NCBI RefSeq assembly: GCF_036850765.1
Contig: NC_089496.1
Location: forward strand, 49,962,113-50,026,112
DNA from: Saccopteryx bilineata
Lineage: Eukaryota; Chordata; Mammalia; Chiroptera; Emballonuridae
Direction: 5' to 3'
Length of the DNA: 64,000 nucleotides
Under the pieces are notes generated by a model. It was not told the DNA's origin and did no database searches. It saw only the letters and a program-made list of their open reading frames with translations. Shown here in pieces: positions 24,050 to 34,444 of this stretch (the stretch's first letter is position 1; every line of letters starts with the position of its first letter). A program made the position numbers and the translations under genes.

Positions 24050-24900
24050 GAAACGTAGATATGAAATAATTAGGAAAACATATCCTAACAATGAAGAGAT
24101 ATACAGTGCTATCTGCAGTATTAAAACAAAATATAATACTGTGATAATTAACATAATGGGAGGCTGGAACCAAGTAACCTGCGTAAAGCACGTGGGGCAT
24201 CCAATTAGTAAGAAAAGAAAGAGCTAGTATATGATGTTAAAATGGCTAAGCATTTAAAAAACATCAGCTGACCACCTGTCACAACTGATTACAAAGCGCA
24301 TTCCAGCTTGAGGAGAAAAATGAACCTGTTCAGTGTGGAAAGGGAGGGGTGAGGGTAAAACGTTCATAAGTTGTGGGAGAGAAAGGGCTTTCTAGGAACA
24401 CCACCCAAAGCAGAAACAATAAGGGGAAATGGAGATAGTTTTTAATATATCAAAAAAATTTAATTCATTATATAAATAAGCCTCAGAATCATACTTACAG
24501 TAAAAATAACAAATCAGAAGTATTTATATATCACAGGCAAAGGGCTAATATCTTCCTTATCAAGAACTCTGGCAAAGAAATAACATACCAGTTGAAAACG
24601 TGGGCACAGGACATAAAATTATTAAAAAACACAACATATAGAAAGGACATATAGACAGGCTCTTTTTGACTACTAGTGGAAGGACGGCAAGATTAAACAT
24701 TTGGACAGGAAATCTGACCAAGTAGATGCCAACATTAAGGGAAAGACTCCTCGCAGTGTAAGGGAGCCGGAGCTCCATGCACTTTCACTCGGAGCCCTAC
24801 ATCATAGACACTTTGGGGGGAAATGTAACAATATTTGGCAAAGTCTTCTGCTTCTAAGAGTTCATCCTGAGGAAATCATTAGAACAGGACAGAGATATTG
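24050..24900 (+). mobile_element. L1 ORF2 3' fragment (old)
   Basis: ATCACAGGCAAAGGGCTAAT, AAGAACTCTGGCAAAGAAAT and GGGCACAGGACATAAAATTA follow the ORF2 C-terminal region of L1. Decayed. Confidence 0.6.
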
Positions 24901-24924
24901 ATACATGTAAGTGATCTATGCCTC

Positions 24925-24995
24925 CGCCCTAGATGTAGGACCTGCTGTCCTTATTTCACAGATGAGGAAACTGAGGCTCAAAGCGGCCCAGAGCT
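24925..24995 (-). mobile_element. MIR core fragment
   Basis: TTATTTCACAGATGAGGAAA then CTGAGGCTCAAAG is the reverse-oriented MIR core. It ends about 95 bases before exon 5. Confidence 0.7.
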
Positions 24996-25090
24996 CCCCT
25001 CGCATGCTGACCCTTTTCTACACTGGACTCTAAGTGCCCTCCCGAAGAATGCATCCTGAGGCCCAGCCCCCCTCTCTTTCCTTTGAGCAG

Positions 25091-25292
25091 AAAAGCAAGC
25101 CAAGGTGCTCATCGCGGTCGCCTGGGGCCTCTCGTTCCTGTTCGCCATTCCCACCCTGATCATATTTGGGAAGAGGAAGCTCGCCAACGGCGAAGTGCAG
25201 TGCTGGGCGCTGTGGCCCGATGACTCCTACTGGACCCCGTACATGACCATCGTGGCCTTCCTGGTGTTCTTCCTCCCTCTGGCAATCATCAG
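25091..25292 (+). CDS. NPSR1: NPSR1 exon 5 (TM4, second extracellular loop, TM5)
   Basis: This 202-bp exon has an acceptor TTTGAGCAG ending at 25090 and a donor GTAAAAG from 25293. Its first two bases complete Glu160; 66 codons (human 161-226) follow, then two bases of Ser227. TM4 contains VAWGLSFLFAIPTLIIF. The second extracellular loop includes GEVQCWALWPDDSYW, whose Cys197 is the partner of Cys121 in the conserved disulfide. TM5 contains MTIVAFLVFFLPLAII. Differences from human (AKVLIAVAWG, KRKLAN) are conservative. The open frame appears to end in Arg at 25292 only because the last codon is split; with exon 6 it becomes Ser. The reading frame is intact. Confidence 0.97.
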
Positions 25293-25399
25293 GTAAAAGC
25301 TCTCCCGGTCCAACTGACGCTCTCCCCCGCAACGACTCACTCACGGTTCCTCGTGTTCTCCGGGGGTGGGGGGATTGTGCTATGCCCAGCTTCTCCAAA

Positions 25400-25635
25400 G
25401 CAGAATAAGGGGCAGGAAACTAAGGTTTTCTGAGTGTCTACCATGGGACAGGCATTATACTGAGTGGCTGACAATTACCCCATTAACCACACAACAAATC
25501 TATGGAATACCTACTGCTGTCCCCTTTTAATAAATGATAAAACTCGAGCTCAGAGAGGGTAAGTGACTAATAAAACATCACAAAGGATTTGATCCCAGGT
25601 TTGTCTGATTTCATACCCTGTTCTTTCTTCAGCCT
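25400..25635 (-). mobile_element. MIR element
   Basis: Reverse MIR, nearly complete: TTTTCTGAGTGTCTACCATG, GGGACAGGCATTATACTGAG, TAATAAATGATAAAACTCGA and CAGAGAGGGTAAGTGACT in the expected order. Confidence 0.8.
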
Positions 25636-26269
25636 TTCAGATATAAGACAGAGTACCAGTCTCAGAGATCTTATCATTGAAAAGATAGACATACTTGAAA
25701 CAAAGCCGAACAAAAACCACAATGGCACAAAAGATATGGCAGAGTATGTGTGCAGCGAGGTCAGGTACTGGCAGGAAACATTTCTCAGAAGCCACATTGA
25801 AGGATATAGAAGGATTCAGAGAGGAGAAGGGGGAAATGGAGAGATAGCTGGCTCCCTGGGGACCGGAGGTCAGAGTGAGTTTGGTGACAGAAGAGGACAG
25901 GCAGGCAGAGCCAGTGGGAGAGAAGTTGACAATAAGCTCTTTCTAGGTGGGTCAAGCTCAACTATGAAGGGCCTTAGCAACTAAGTCATTGGATGTCCCC
26001 TTTGTCCTGCGGCCAGCAGGGGGGGGGCTAGTGCTGGTCTTTCAGCAGAGAAGACCGCAGCCACCTGGACAGGGCAGGGCCACCTCTGGAAAGGTGGTTC
26101 TGCATGGGTGGGGGTGGCAGGAAGATACCTGGGTGTCTTGTGTGAATGTGGGACAGGCTGGTCTCACAATCCTGCATCTTCCGAGTGTCCCCCAGCCTGC
26201 CACAATGTGTCACATAATTTGTCCTGGGCAAAGGAAGATCAGCCTTTGGTGTTGGTAGTATAAATAATC
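25636..26269. other. Intron 5, nothing recognised
   Basis: The open frame 25589-25984 starts inside the MIR and has no recognisable similarity. Confidence 0.35.
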
Positions 26270-26650
26270 TTGGGATAAAAATCTCTGCACTTAAAATCGC
26301 TTGGGTCCTTGGTTATTTCCTCAGAACTCATTCTGGTGGAGCTGCTAGATCAAAGCCCACGCTCATTGGAAGACTTATGCATATTCATGAACTGTCCTCT
26401 AGGAACGGTGGCTTCCTGCCAACACACAGCCTATAAGAACTCGGGTTTTTCTTCCCTTTGCCCAGTGGAAGGTGGTGCCATCTCTTTACTAAATCTTTGC
26501 GAATCATAGGGTTTAAAGAAAAATATTCCACTGTTTCGATATGCATTTCTTTTATCGTGATGTGGTTAAGTATTTTTCAACTGTTTTCTGATAATATGGG
26601 AATCACTCGTTCTTGCGCTTTGCTCACCTGTAGTCTTGGGAAACACTAAC
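26270..26650. mobile_element. Possible L1M-type 3' fragment
   Basis: CTCATTCTGGTGGAGCTGCT with AGATCAAAGCCC and later GATATGCATTTCTTTTATCG TGATGTGGTTAAG (two separate tracts) resembles a common old L1 3' region read in reverse. Low certainty. Confidence 0.4.
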
Positions 26651-27690
26651 GCTAGAGAATGTTAGTCATCCCATCATTCAACTCCCAAGTTTTTCCACAA
26701 GAACAGACTTAGGGCTCAAAGAGGCAAAAGGACTCGCTCTCCATCTGAGGTCAGACGGGGCGGAACGAGCCCCCTGAGCCAGCCCACAGCCTTGCTGAGA
26801 ATAGAGGCTGTGCAGTCATCGCTGCCCCACTGATAAATTAACATCTACAATTCATTTCAACTTACTGTGCTCCTCTCCACAGAGCGGAACTCGGGATGAG
26901 TCTTGAAGGAACCACGCAGGTGTTTTAGACGACCAGTTAGAGGCGAGTCATAGCAACGTTAGAAGGGGCAGGTGGGAAGAAGAGATGCTTGTCCCAGACA
27001 TGAGAGAGGATTTGGAAGAAAGCTCAGCTTGTCACAGGTAGCTGACTCATCGATTCCAGGGGCAACATGGGTCCCTGCTTCTCTCCTCATTGATTTCCTA
27101 TCAGTTCCTGAAACCAATCAAAGCCCTTGCTCAGAAGGGTGTATACGTGTGTGAACCACGTGGCTCCCACTGTGCTGTCCACCCGGACCTGCCCGGTGGG
27201 TCTTTCACTGTCTGGAACGGGCCCCATTTGTGGGAGCTGCTTCTTCCCACCGGGACTCCTCCTCAGACTTGCCTACAGCCCAACTCGGGTGCTTTTGTGC
27301 TGTCCTTGGGGAGAGCAAAGTGTAACTGGATGGTTAAAGGGCATGACTCCCATGGCGGGGTTCACTCAGCGCTCGTCCAGCGAAGGCCTCCTCAAATGTT
27401 CCTCCTTGCCTCCTGCCTGGGCGGAACCAGGAGCCTTCAGAGTGACCTCCCTCTGCCCTGGAGCTTCTCGGTAGCGGTAGCGTTCCCTCTCTGCTCAGTC
27501 ATGACCGCCACTCCTGAGTGGCCAGGGTCCTCCTGTTAGAGACAGAGCTCCTCTCTGGCGAACCCAGCACCCTCAGCTCCTACCGTGCCCCCCAAACAAG
27601 ACCAGGCTCAGAGGGAATTTCCCAGCTGTATCCCAGGATAAGTTGCTACAATTTCATATCTGTCACAGCTAAGGTTCAACTCTTTTTTTT
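26651..27690. other. Intron 5, GC-richer, nothing recognised
   Basis: Overlapping open frames of up to 149 codons (27090-27539) have no recognisable domains and I treat them as chance. Confidence 0.35.
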
Positions 27691-27699
27691 TTCTTCTCC

Positions 27700-27945
27700 T
27701 TCCTTCCTTCCTTCCTTCCTTCCTTCCTTCCTTCCTTCCTTCCTTCCTTCCTTCCTTCCTTCCTTCCTTCCTTCCTTTCCTTCCTTTCCTTCTTTCTTCT
27801 CTCCCTTTCTTTTCTTTCCTCCCTCCCTCCCTCCCTTCCTTCCTTTCCTTCTTTCCTCCCTCCCTTTCTTTTCTTTCCTCCCTCCCTCCCTCCTTTCTTT
27901 TCTTTCTTTCTCTCTCTTTCTTTCTTTCTTTATTTATTTCTCACA
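27700..27945. repeat. (CCTT)n polypyrimidine microsatellite
   Basis: About 245 bases of TTCC/TTTC/CTCC repeats, pure CCTT at the left and degenerate to the right. It creates a spurious open frame rich in PSFLPSFL. A polypurine-polypyrimidine tract of this length can form triplex DNA. Confidence 0.97.
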
Positions 27946-28189
27946 CTATGGCTCCCAGACCTTGATTCTGCTATTTGTAGTTCTTTTAGATAATATTAAA
28001 TTCTTAATTCTAAGATTAAAAGGACAAAAGCAAGTCAAAGTGATCACTCATGCTTTATTGTCCTTTGTACATTATATACCCTTGATAGATAGATGTGGAT
28101 ATAGAGATATAGATATAGATATGCATAGATAGATACAAAGGTGTATAGCTATATATCCTTACCAAATTCATAGGCAAATACACGTGTAT

Positions 28190-28460
28190 GTATTTGTTGT
28201 TGTGTAATTTACATTTTTTCGTTACAAATAAGGCTGAACACATTTCCTATGTTTATCATTTTTATTTTTTAAGGCAATTACCTATTGATACTCTTTCACC
28301 CATCTTTCTCTATTTTATTTTCTCTATACTCCAGAGATATTCTTTACGTAAACTCCTCCTGTTTTTATTATATGTTGAGGATATTTTCCTAATCTGTCAT
28401 TTGCCCTTTCCTGTTGAATATGGTTTCTTTTGCTTTGGGATCCTAAGACTGGCATAATGA
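28190..28460 (-). mobile_element. Likely L1 fragment, reverse orientation
   Basis: GCTGAACACATTTCCTATG and TTTATCATTTTTATTTTTTA then CCTATTGATACTC follow reversed L1 ORF2 3' text. A second related stretch lies at about 28960-29140. Confidence 0.45.
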
Positions 28461-29280
28461 AGAAGAATAGACAGAGCGTGAATAGTAACATTAGAAGTGA
28501 GAAAGCCAAATGTTAAAAGGAGGAGAGCACTTTGCAAAACTCTGTATAAACACATGTGAAAATATGAGTGAAATACACACGGCTTCTGTGACTTAGGTAG
28601 GAATTTTACCTGTTAGTGTATTCACATCGACCCAGGCGTCTCTGTATTTTTTATTCCTAAGAAATGAAATGATAAAAATATACTTTTCTACACTTTAAGT
28701 TTTTTATGACTTATGATATTAATTATTTGAAAATGATTTTAATGTCGGAAGCATGTTAAAAATATCACTTTAAAAATACATTTGATTTGATTTGCCAATT
28801 GTCCCAATGCCATTTACTTTCGATGGTAGCTAGGAATTAGAGATCTGTTAAATTTGGGGTTTTTTTTTTAATGCAAGGTCACTTGCCTCAACATCACAGA
28901 AAAATCTGTCTCTTCTCCTTGGTATGAAACGGCAATTCTGTTGTTTACATATCTATATTTATAAGTGCTCTGTTCCTTAGCTTTTATTCTCTTTATTTTG
29001 TTATTTTCTGTATTCTCTACCTTTAGAGATATTCCTTACACAATAAGCTTTTTTATGTGTTGTGTTTCCCTAGTTTGCCATTTCCTCCCTAATTTTGAAT
29101 ACAGTTTTATTTTTAGTTAATAGCGATGGGCATAATTGAGAAAACACACACACACAGCTAAATTAGCGGCTTCTCTGCCCCCTAAGACCACATGGTTTTC
29201 ATTGCTGTAGCTTGCTCTGCATTCATATCTGCTAGGATGAGATCACTGTCACTTTTAAAGATTCCTAGCTGCTCCAGGGG
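28461..29280. other. AT-rich intron 5 sequence
   Basis: T-rich, with probable old L1 pieces. A stretch near 29010-29140 is weakly similar to 28325-28460. Confidence 0.35.
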
Positions 29281-29289
29281 AAGTTGGGG

Positions 29290-29700
29290 ACACACCCCCT
29301 GTACCTCGTATTACAGCCCCAACCCACCGACCACCTGTGCTTCCTGAATGCCCCAGGCTCCTCTCACCTGGTGCCCTGCACGGGTCATCCCTGGCCCCGA
29401 GCCACCCCACGCCCACCCTGCCCTGCTCCTGGCAAACCAGTTCACCTTCTGCCACTCCCTCATCAAATGCCAACTCCAATGCAGCTGCCCCTGCCCACCC
29501 GAGGCCACGTCCTGCCTCAGGTGTCCCCTCGCTCACCTCCGCCTTCAGCTTGTCTGTGTCGCCGTGAAGGCTTCGAGGTCCCGTCATTGCCGGCTTGTGC
29601 GGCTGTACCTCTCGAGTCCAGGAACTGTTATCTCTCAGTTTCTGGATTCCAAATCCAACACACAACGGACACTCCCTAAATGCCAGACTGAATGACCAAG
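29290..29700 (+). mobile_element. Probable L2 3' region
   Basis: ACCTTCTGCCACTCCCTCAT, then GTGTCCCCTCGCTCACCTCC, CTCGAGTCCAGGAACTGTTA and GGACACTCCCTAAATG resemble the order of L2 3' text. Old and diverged. Confidence 0.45.
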
Positions 29701-29814
29701 GCAGGCCTGCCTGATACATTGCATCAAGCACTGGACAGAGGGGACACGTCGCCGTCCCTCACACACACCCCTAACGTGGACATATCTGGCCATTGAGTGC
29801 CTCGCTCAGTTTTG

Positions 29815-30208
29815 TTTTTTTTTCATTTTTCTGAAGCTGGAAACAGGGAGAGACAGTCAGACAGACTCCCGCATGCGCCCGACCGGGATCCACCCGGCAC
29901 GCCCACCAGGGGCGACGCTCTGCCCACCAGGGGGCGATGCTCTGCCCATCCTGGGCGTCGCCATGTTGCGACCAGAGCCACTCTAGCGCCTGGGGCAGAG
30001 GCCAAGGAGCCATCCCCAGCGCCCGGGCCATCTTTGCTCCAATGGAGCCTTGGCTGCGGGAGGGGAAGAGAGAGACAGAGAGGGAAAGCGCGGCGGAGGG
30101 GTGGAGAAGCAAATGGGCGCTTCTCCTGTGTGCCCTGGCCGGGAATCGAACCCGGGTCCTCCGCACGCTAGGCCGACGCTCTACCGCTGAGCCAACCGGC
30201 CAGGGCCA
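29815..30208 (-). mobile_element. tRNA-derived SINE, Rhin-1-like, copy 7
   Basis: Reverse copy with little divergence. A perfect 15-bp duplication CCTCGCTCAGTTTTG lies at 29800-29814 and 30209-30223. Confidence 0.94.
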
Positions 30209-30223
30209 CCTCGCTCAGTTTTG

Positions 30224-31480
30224 CTGTACGTGACGGAAAGAAGGAAGGGAGGAAAAAAGACAGGAGAGAGGGAGAAAGGCAGAGAAGGAAGGTGAGAGAG
30301 AAAAAGAAAGGCGTCCTATCTTCTGTGGCAAAGCCGTGAGAGAGCAGTGCGTGAATAAAGATTTAGCCGTTCTGTCACCAGTTAAATCAGGCTCCCAGGA
30401 CTTGACTGACAGGGAAGGCAATACAATGATTTTCAGGGTCAACACAACTTCTGTTGTTTCCAAATTCACTCGGCATAACTGTCCCACTGTCACAGGGGAG
30501 GTGATTAGCTCTGGTGTAATTGCTCTGCTTTAGCTCTGTTTATTTTCTTGCTACCTAATTGATTCCTCATTCTCCGCTCATTTTTTCTCCATGAGGTAAC
30601 GGTGGAAGCATAAAAGGTCCGGGGCCGGCAGTTGCAAAGGAGTAAGTGGAAGAAAGCACATTTGTCATGGAGCAAGGATGCATGTTATATGAAACAAATG
30701 CATCTCTGTTACTTGGGGACTGGGAAAGCCCCATGCTGGAGTTGGTACCAGCCCCGTGGAGTACAAGGCCATGGTGGCCAAAAGGGTCCCAGGGGCCTGG
30801 CCAGCATAGTCCACAGACAGGAGGTCTGAGACCAAGGAGGTGACCTGCCACATCAGTGCAGGGAGTGACTTTCTCTAGACTGTTTGTTTCATGCCTCTTT
30901 CCATTCACTCATTATTTCTAGAAACACCTGCAGGGCACTCACCCTCTGCCAGACAGTGGGCCAGGCAAAGGGGGATACAGAAATGACCAACCATTCCTGG
31001 GGTCTGAGTTCAGAAACCATCTGTGTAACGGAGGAGGCAGCCAATGAAAAAAGAGAAGTTATAACACAGTGTGATGAGTGTTACGGCAGGACAAATAGAG
31101 AGCGCCCTGAGGCCCAAGCAGCCGGGGCTAACCTGGTCTAGAAACCAGAGAAAGCACCCAGGTAGGAACTAGAACCATACAGAGCAGGTGCGGCCCAAAT
31201 GCCACCCAGAAAGGAGCCCTTGCCCCTGCCTTGCTGACAGGCAGCAGCGCGCGCTTGTTAACGGGACTTGGCCGTCAGCGGACCCAAACTCTGGCCCAGC
31301 CCCCCTCCTCTAGCGGGCGGAGCTCAGACAGGCACAGAAGCCTTCCCACGCAGAAAACAGGAATGACACCGGCATCAACCATATAAAGTCGGAGAGATTA
31401 AACGGGGTCATTTCCATGACGGGTTTGGCATGATTATTGGTGGACAGTTACGGTGAGCTAATCGCCCCTATTGTCGTCAC
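30224..31480. other. Intron 5, unique sequence with a possibly conserved block
   Basis: The stretch 30400-30600 is free of recognised repeats and contains several TAAT/ATTA-type motifs (GTGTAATTGCTCTG, CCTAATTGATTCC). The remainder has no recognisable gene. Confidence 0.3.
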
Positions 31481-31489
31481 AATATCTCA

Positions 31490-31612
31490 TCCCAGCTCTG
31501 GTGGCCAGCAGACCCGGATTGGAATCTGGTCTCTGACCCTGCTTACTCATGGGACTTCAGCTTTGTCCTCGATAAAATGGGGCAATCAACTCAACTTCCC
31601 ATTGTTCACATG
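31490..31612 (+). mobile_element. MIR fragment
   Basis: CCGGATTGGAATCTGGTCTC, GACCCTGCTTACTCATGGGA and CCTCGATAAAATGGGGCAAT match the MIR core order. Confidence 0.6.
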
Positions 31613-32299
31613 TGAAATCATAGAATAAGAACTTGCAGAAAACAAAACTCACAATCCATGAGTAGTCAGCATTGACCACAGAGGGCCCCGCCCCGTGGTA
31701 ACCAATGGAGAACGGGTGTCAAGCACTGTACAGAGGGGAGGGCCCAGGGCGGGGCCCAGCTCTGCCTGCTCCCCGCCTCCCCCCAACCATGCGCTCACCG
31801 GGGTGACAGGTGAGGCCATCGACTCTGTTCCCATCTTAGGGCTCCTGCGCCACATCCAGCAGCTTCAGTTGTTCTGGGAGCACATTCTCTCCCCTAAATC
31901 ATTAGGCCACGTGACTGCAGTCATTTCCCCAGGAGATAGGATGAGATGCAGGGACAGTCGAGTCGGAACACGCGCCCAGCGGTCTTACCATCTTTCATTC
32001 TGTCTCTTGCAATAGCATCCTATCTATTCTGACCCCTCTGCAGTTCCCATTCCACCCAGCAGTCAGAGCGATCGTTTTGTTTGGGAAATCACTAAGCAGA
32101 CAATCGAGTGCGAGATGGAAAATAAAAATATTCCTCCCACTTCCTCCCTTGTAGCAGGCACCCCACAGAGGGAGCGCTGTTAAGAATTTCTTGTATACTT
32201 GTCCAGGACCGTTCAGTTCAGATACTTAGCCTCTACATCTATATATTGATAGAAACAAAATGTCTGATCTTTGGGGGAAAAAAAAAGTTAAATCAATTA

Positions 32300-32660
32300 T
32301 TTCACTTTCCTGATTAGAGCCCTCTAGTAAATTTCCATCGTTCAATGAGAAAGTTCAAAAACCTCCAACGCTGTGCACGAGGCCAGCCTCACCTCCGGCT
32401 CTCAGACGGCCTGTGCACCTGCTTCTGCCACACTCCCTCTGGCCTCTGAGGCTGGGCACCTGCCGTTCCCTCTGCCTGAGTGACCAGCGCCCTCCGTGTT
32501 TAAAACGCCGCTGTCTCCTCCAGATCATAGCCAAGACTTCACTTCCTCTGGGGAGGGGGTCCCCAACCTCCAGGACAAGTGAGGGCCCCTATTACCTCTC
32601 ACCCCACCTTATCTCTTCACAGCACTTTGCTCCTTTGTAATCATATAGAATGGATTATAT
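32300..32660 (+). mobile_element. L2 3' region
   Basis: CACACTCCCTCTGGCCTCTG, CTGCCGTTCCCTCTGCCTGA, ATAGCCAAGACTTCACTTCC and a late TTATCTCTTCACAGCACTTT are a good match in order to the L2 3' region. Confidence 0.7.
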
Positions 32661-32946
32661 AAAAGATATTGATGTGGTCTACATGAGGTGTGTGATGTAT
32701 GATTATGGGCAGGATGATCCTGATCAAGGTGAGGAAGGCTGAGGAAGAGGAGGGGAGGCTTTGGACGCCTGGCCTATGAGACCGGGTGTCATCTCGTAGG
32801 ACAGCGTAGGCACTGAAAGGCCTGTAGGCCAGGGAACGGCGCTCTGCCCTGAAGCACCAGCTCTGATAGTGCTGTGGGCATCCGGGCGGCAGCAGAGTGG
32901 AGGTCTCAGACGATTGCAGCAATAATCAAGCAAGACATGGCAAGGG

Positions 32947-33053
32947 GTACTTGCTTGGACAGCAAATATCCTAAAATTGGGATGATATGGAAAAGATTGG
33001 GGTGGCCTCCGGGTAAGAATAAGCTACAAATTCAGGAAGCTTTCCAAACGTTT
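32947..33053 (+). pseudogene. U6 snRNA pseudogene (diverged), 5' part of a U6-L1 chimera
   Basis: A 107-bp match to the whole U6 spliceosomal RNA, with many substitutions: CTTGCTTGGACAGCA, CCTAAAATTGG, GGAAAAGATTGGGGTGGCC and GAAGCTTTCCAA keep the U6 order. No U6-type upstream promoter is seen, and the key AGC/ACAGAGA region is altered, so it cannot be functional. It is joined directly to L1 3' sequence at 33054. Confidence 0.85.
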
Positions 33054-33244
33054 GTGTTTCGTGGATACAGAGTTTCCATTTGGGAAGATGAGAAAGTTCC
33101 AGAAATGGACGGTGGCGATGGTGGCACGCCAGTGTGAACGTACTTACTCAGTGTCACCGACCTGAACCCTTAAAAAACGGTTCATGTGATACATTTCATG
33201 TTATGATTATCTTCCCACCATAAACACTCATCAACACACATAAA
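33054..33244 (+). mobile_element. L1 3' end fused to U6 (3' part of chimera)
   Basis: GAGTTTCCATTTGGGAAGAT, GAAAGTTCCAGAAATGGACG, GCACGCCAGTGTGAACGTAC, CGACCTGAACCCTTAAAAAA and CATTTCATGTTATGATTATC are the 3' end of an old L1. It ends in an A-rich tail. A likely duplication (AAGACATGGCAAGG / AAGAGATGGTCAGG, 11 of 14 matching) lies at 32932-32945 and 33245-33258, bracketing U6 and L1 as one insertion. Confidence 0.8.
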
Positions 33245-33258
33245 AAGAGATGGTCAGG

Positions 33259-34299
33259 GTCCGGAAGAGCAGGAATGGAGAGGATGGTCCACGTAATAGA
33301 GATATTTTGAAGGGACAGTCCACAGAACTTGCGGAGTAATTAGAAGAAAGAATGAGGAAGGAGGAGGGGACAGCTATAATTCAGCAGTAGCACTGATGCA
33401 TGACTGTTACCTCTGAGAAATGGCCTGATTTGGGTAATAAATTAAAGTGGCACTCTACTTATTGGGCATTTTTCTGGTTAACAGTAAAAGCTGGTCCTGA
33501 CTGGTCCTTTAAAGGTGAGATCAGAGACAAGCACATAGGACCATAAGACCTAGCACATAAGACCTTTCTTAATATCCATCAAGTCTGTGGTTGATGGTCA
33601 ATAAGTATTTGAATTATTGATCAATCAAGCTCTAGGCTTGTGATTGTAATACCCAGCACTTCATGGTGGTTGTAACCTTTCCTTGGATTTCATTTACCTG
33701 GGGAAAGCTTTCTTGCTTTAGCAAGTACTCAATTTAAAGTAAAGAATAGATTTATTAGTCATTTTCCTCTCATTTTTTCTTATTGTAGACATACAAATTG
33801 CAGGGGAAAAACATCTCCCTGGGCAGGCAGATACCTGAGGAGAATGAGGGGATGGTCCCAAACAGCTGTGAGCTTTCTCGGAGCGCTCAGAGGGGCTGGC
33901 CGAATGAGGCAGGCAAAGCTTGAAGCAGCAGAACATTTTAACGCAGTCATTAATTAAGTTATATCCTAAAGATCATTAAAAGCAATTAGTGCTTTGTCAG
34001 CCGCTGCAAACTAGAGCTCTGATTTTTTTTTTCCTAACCCGTGATTCTCAAGAGGGAAGTTGGTGTGGTTTTTATAAGAAAGCGGTGCTTTCTCCTCAAG
34101 TTTTTAGACAAGAGACTTAATATATTTGAAATGTCAAATGACAGGAAAGAAGGGCATTGCTTTTTACATTCATCAAAGGGACACAGGAGACAAAATCTGC
34201 CAATGCTTCTGAGTTATTAATACATTGTGGTTCCTGTTAGGCACAGAGTCAGTCACACAAGAGCAGATGCGATATCACAGGAAAAGTGGGGGAGAAAGA
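33259..34299. other. Intron 5, nothing recognised
   Basis: AT-rich unique sequence. Short frames only. Confidence 0.35.
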
Positions 34300-34440
34300 G
34301 GGACAGAAAATGACAGCTACTGAGTCTCTGCTGATTTTCAAGCGCTGGCCTTGGCACTTTAAATGTTGTCACATTTGATCTTAAAAGACTATTCAGAGGT
34401 TTGTATTATTAACTCCATTTTATAGTTTCAGCTGGTGCTC
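34300..34440 (-). mobile_element. MIR fragment
   Basis: CAGCTACTGAGTCTCTGCTG then GGCACTTTAAATGTTGTCAC and TATTAACTCCATTTTATAG read as reverse MIR. Confidence 0.65.
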
Positions 34441-34444
34441 ACTG

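Noticed and set aside
27518..28132. 204-codon open frame rich in Pro-Ser-Phe-Leu
   Set aside because: It is a translation of the (CCTT)n microsatellite.
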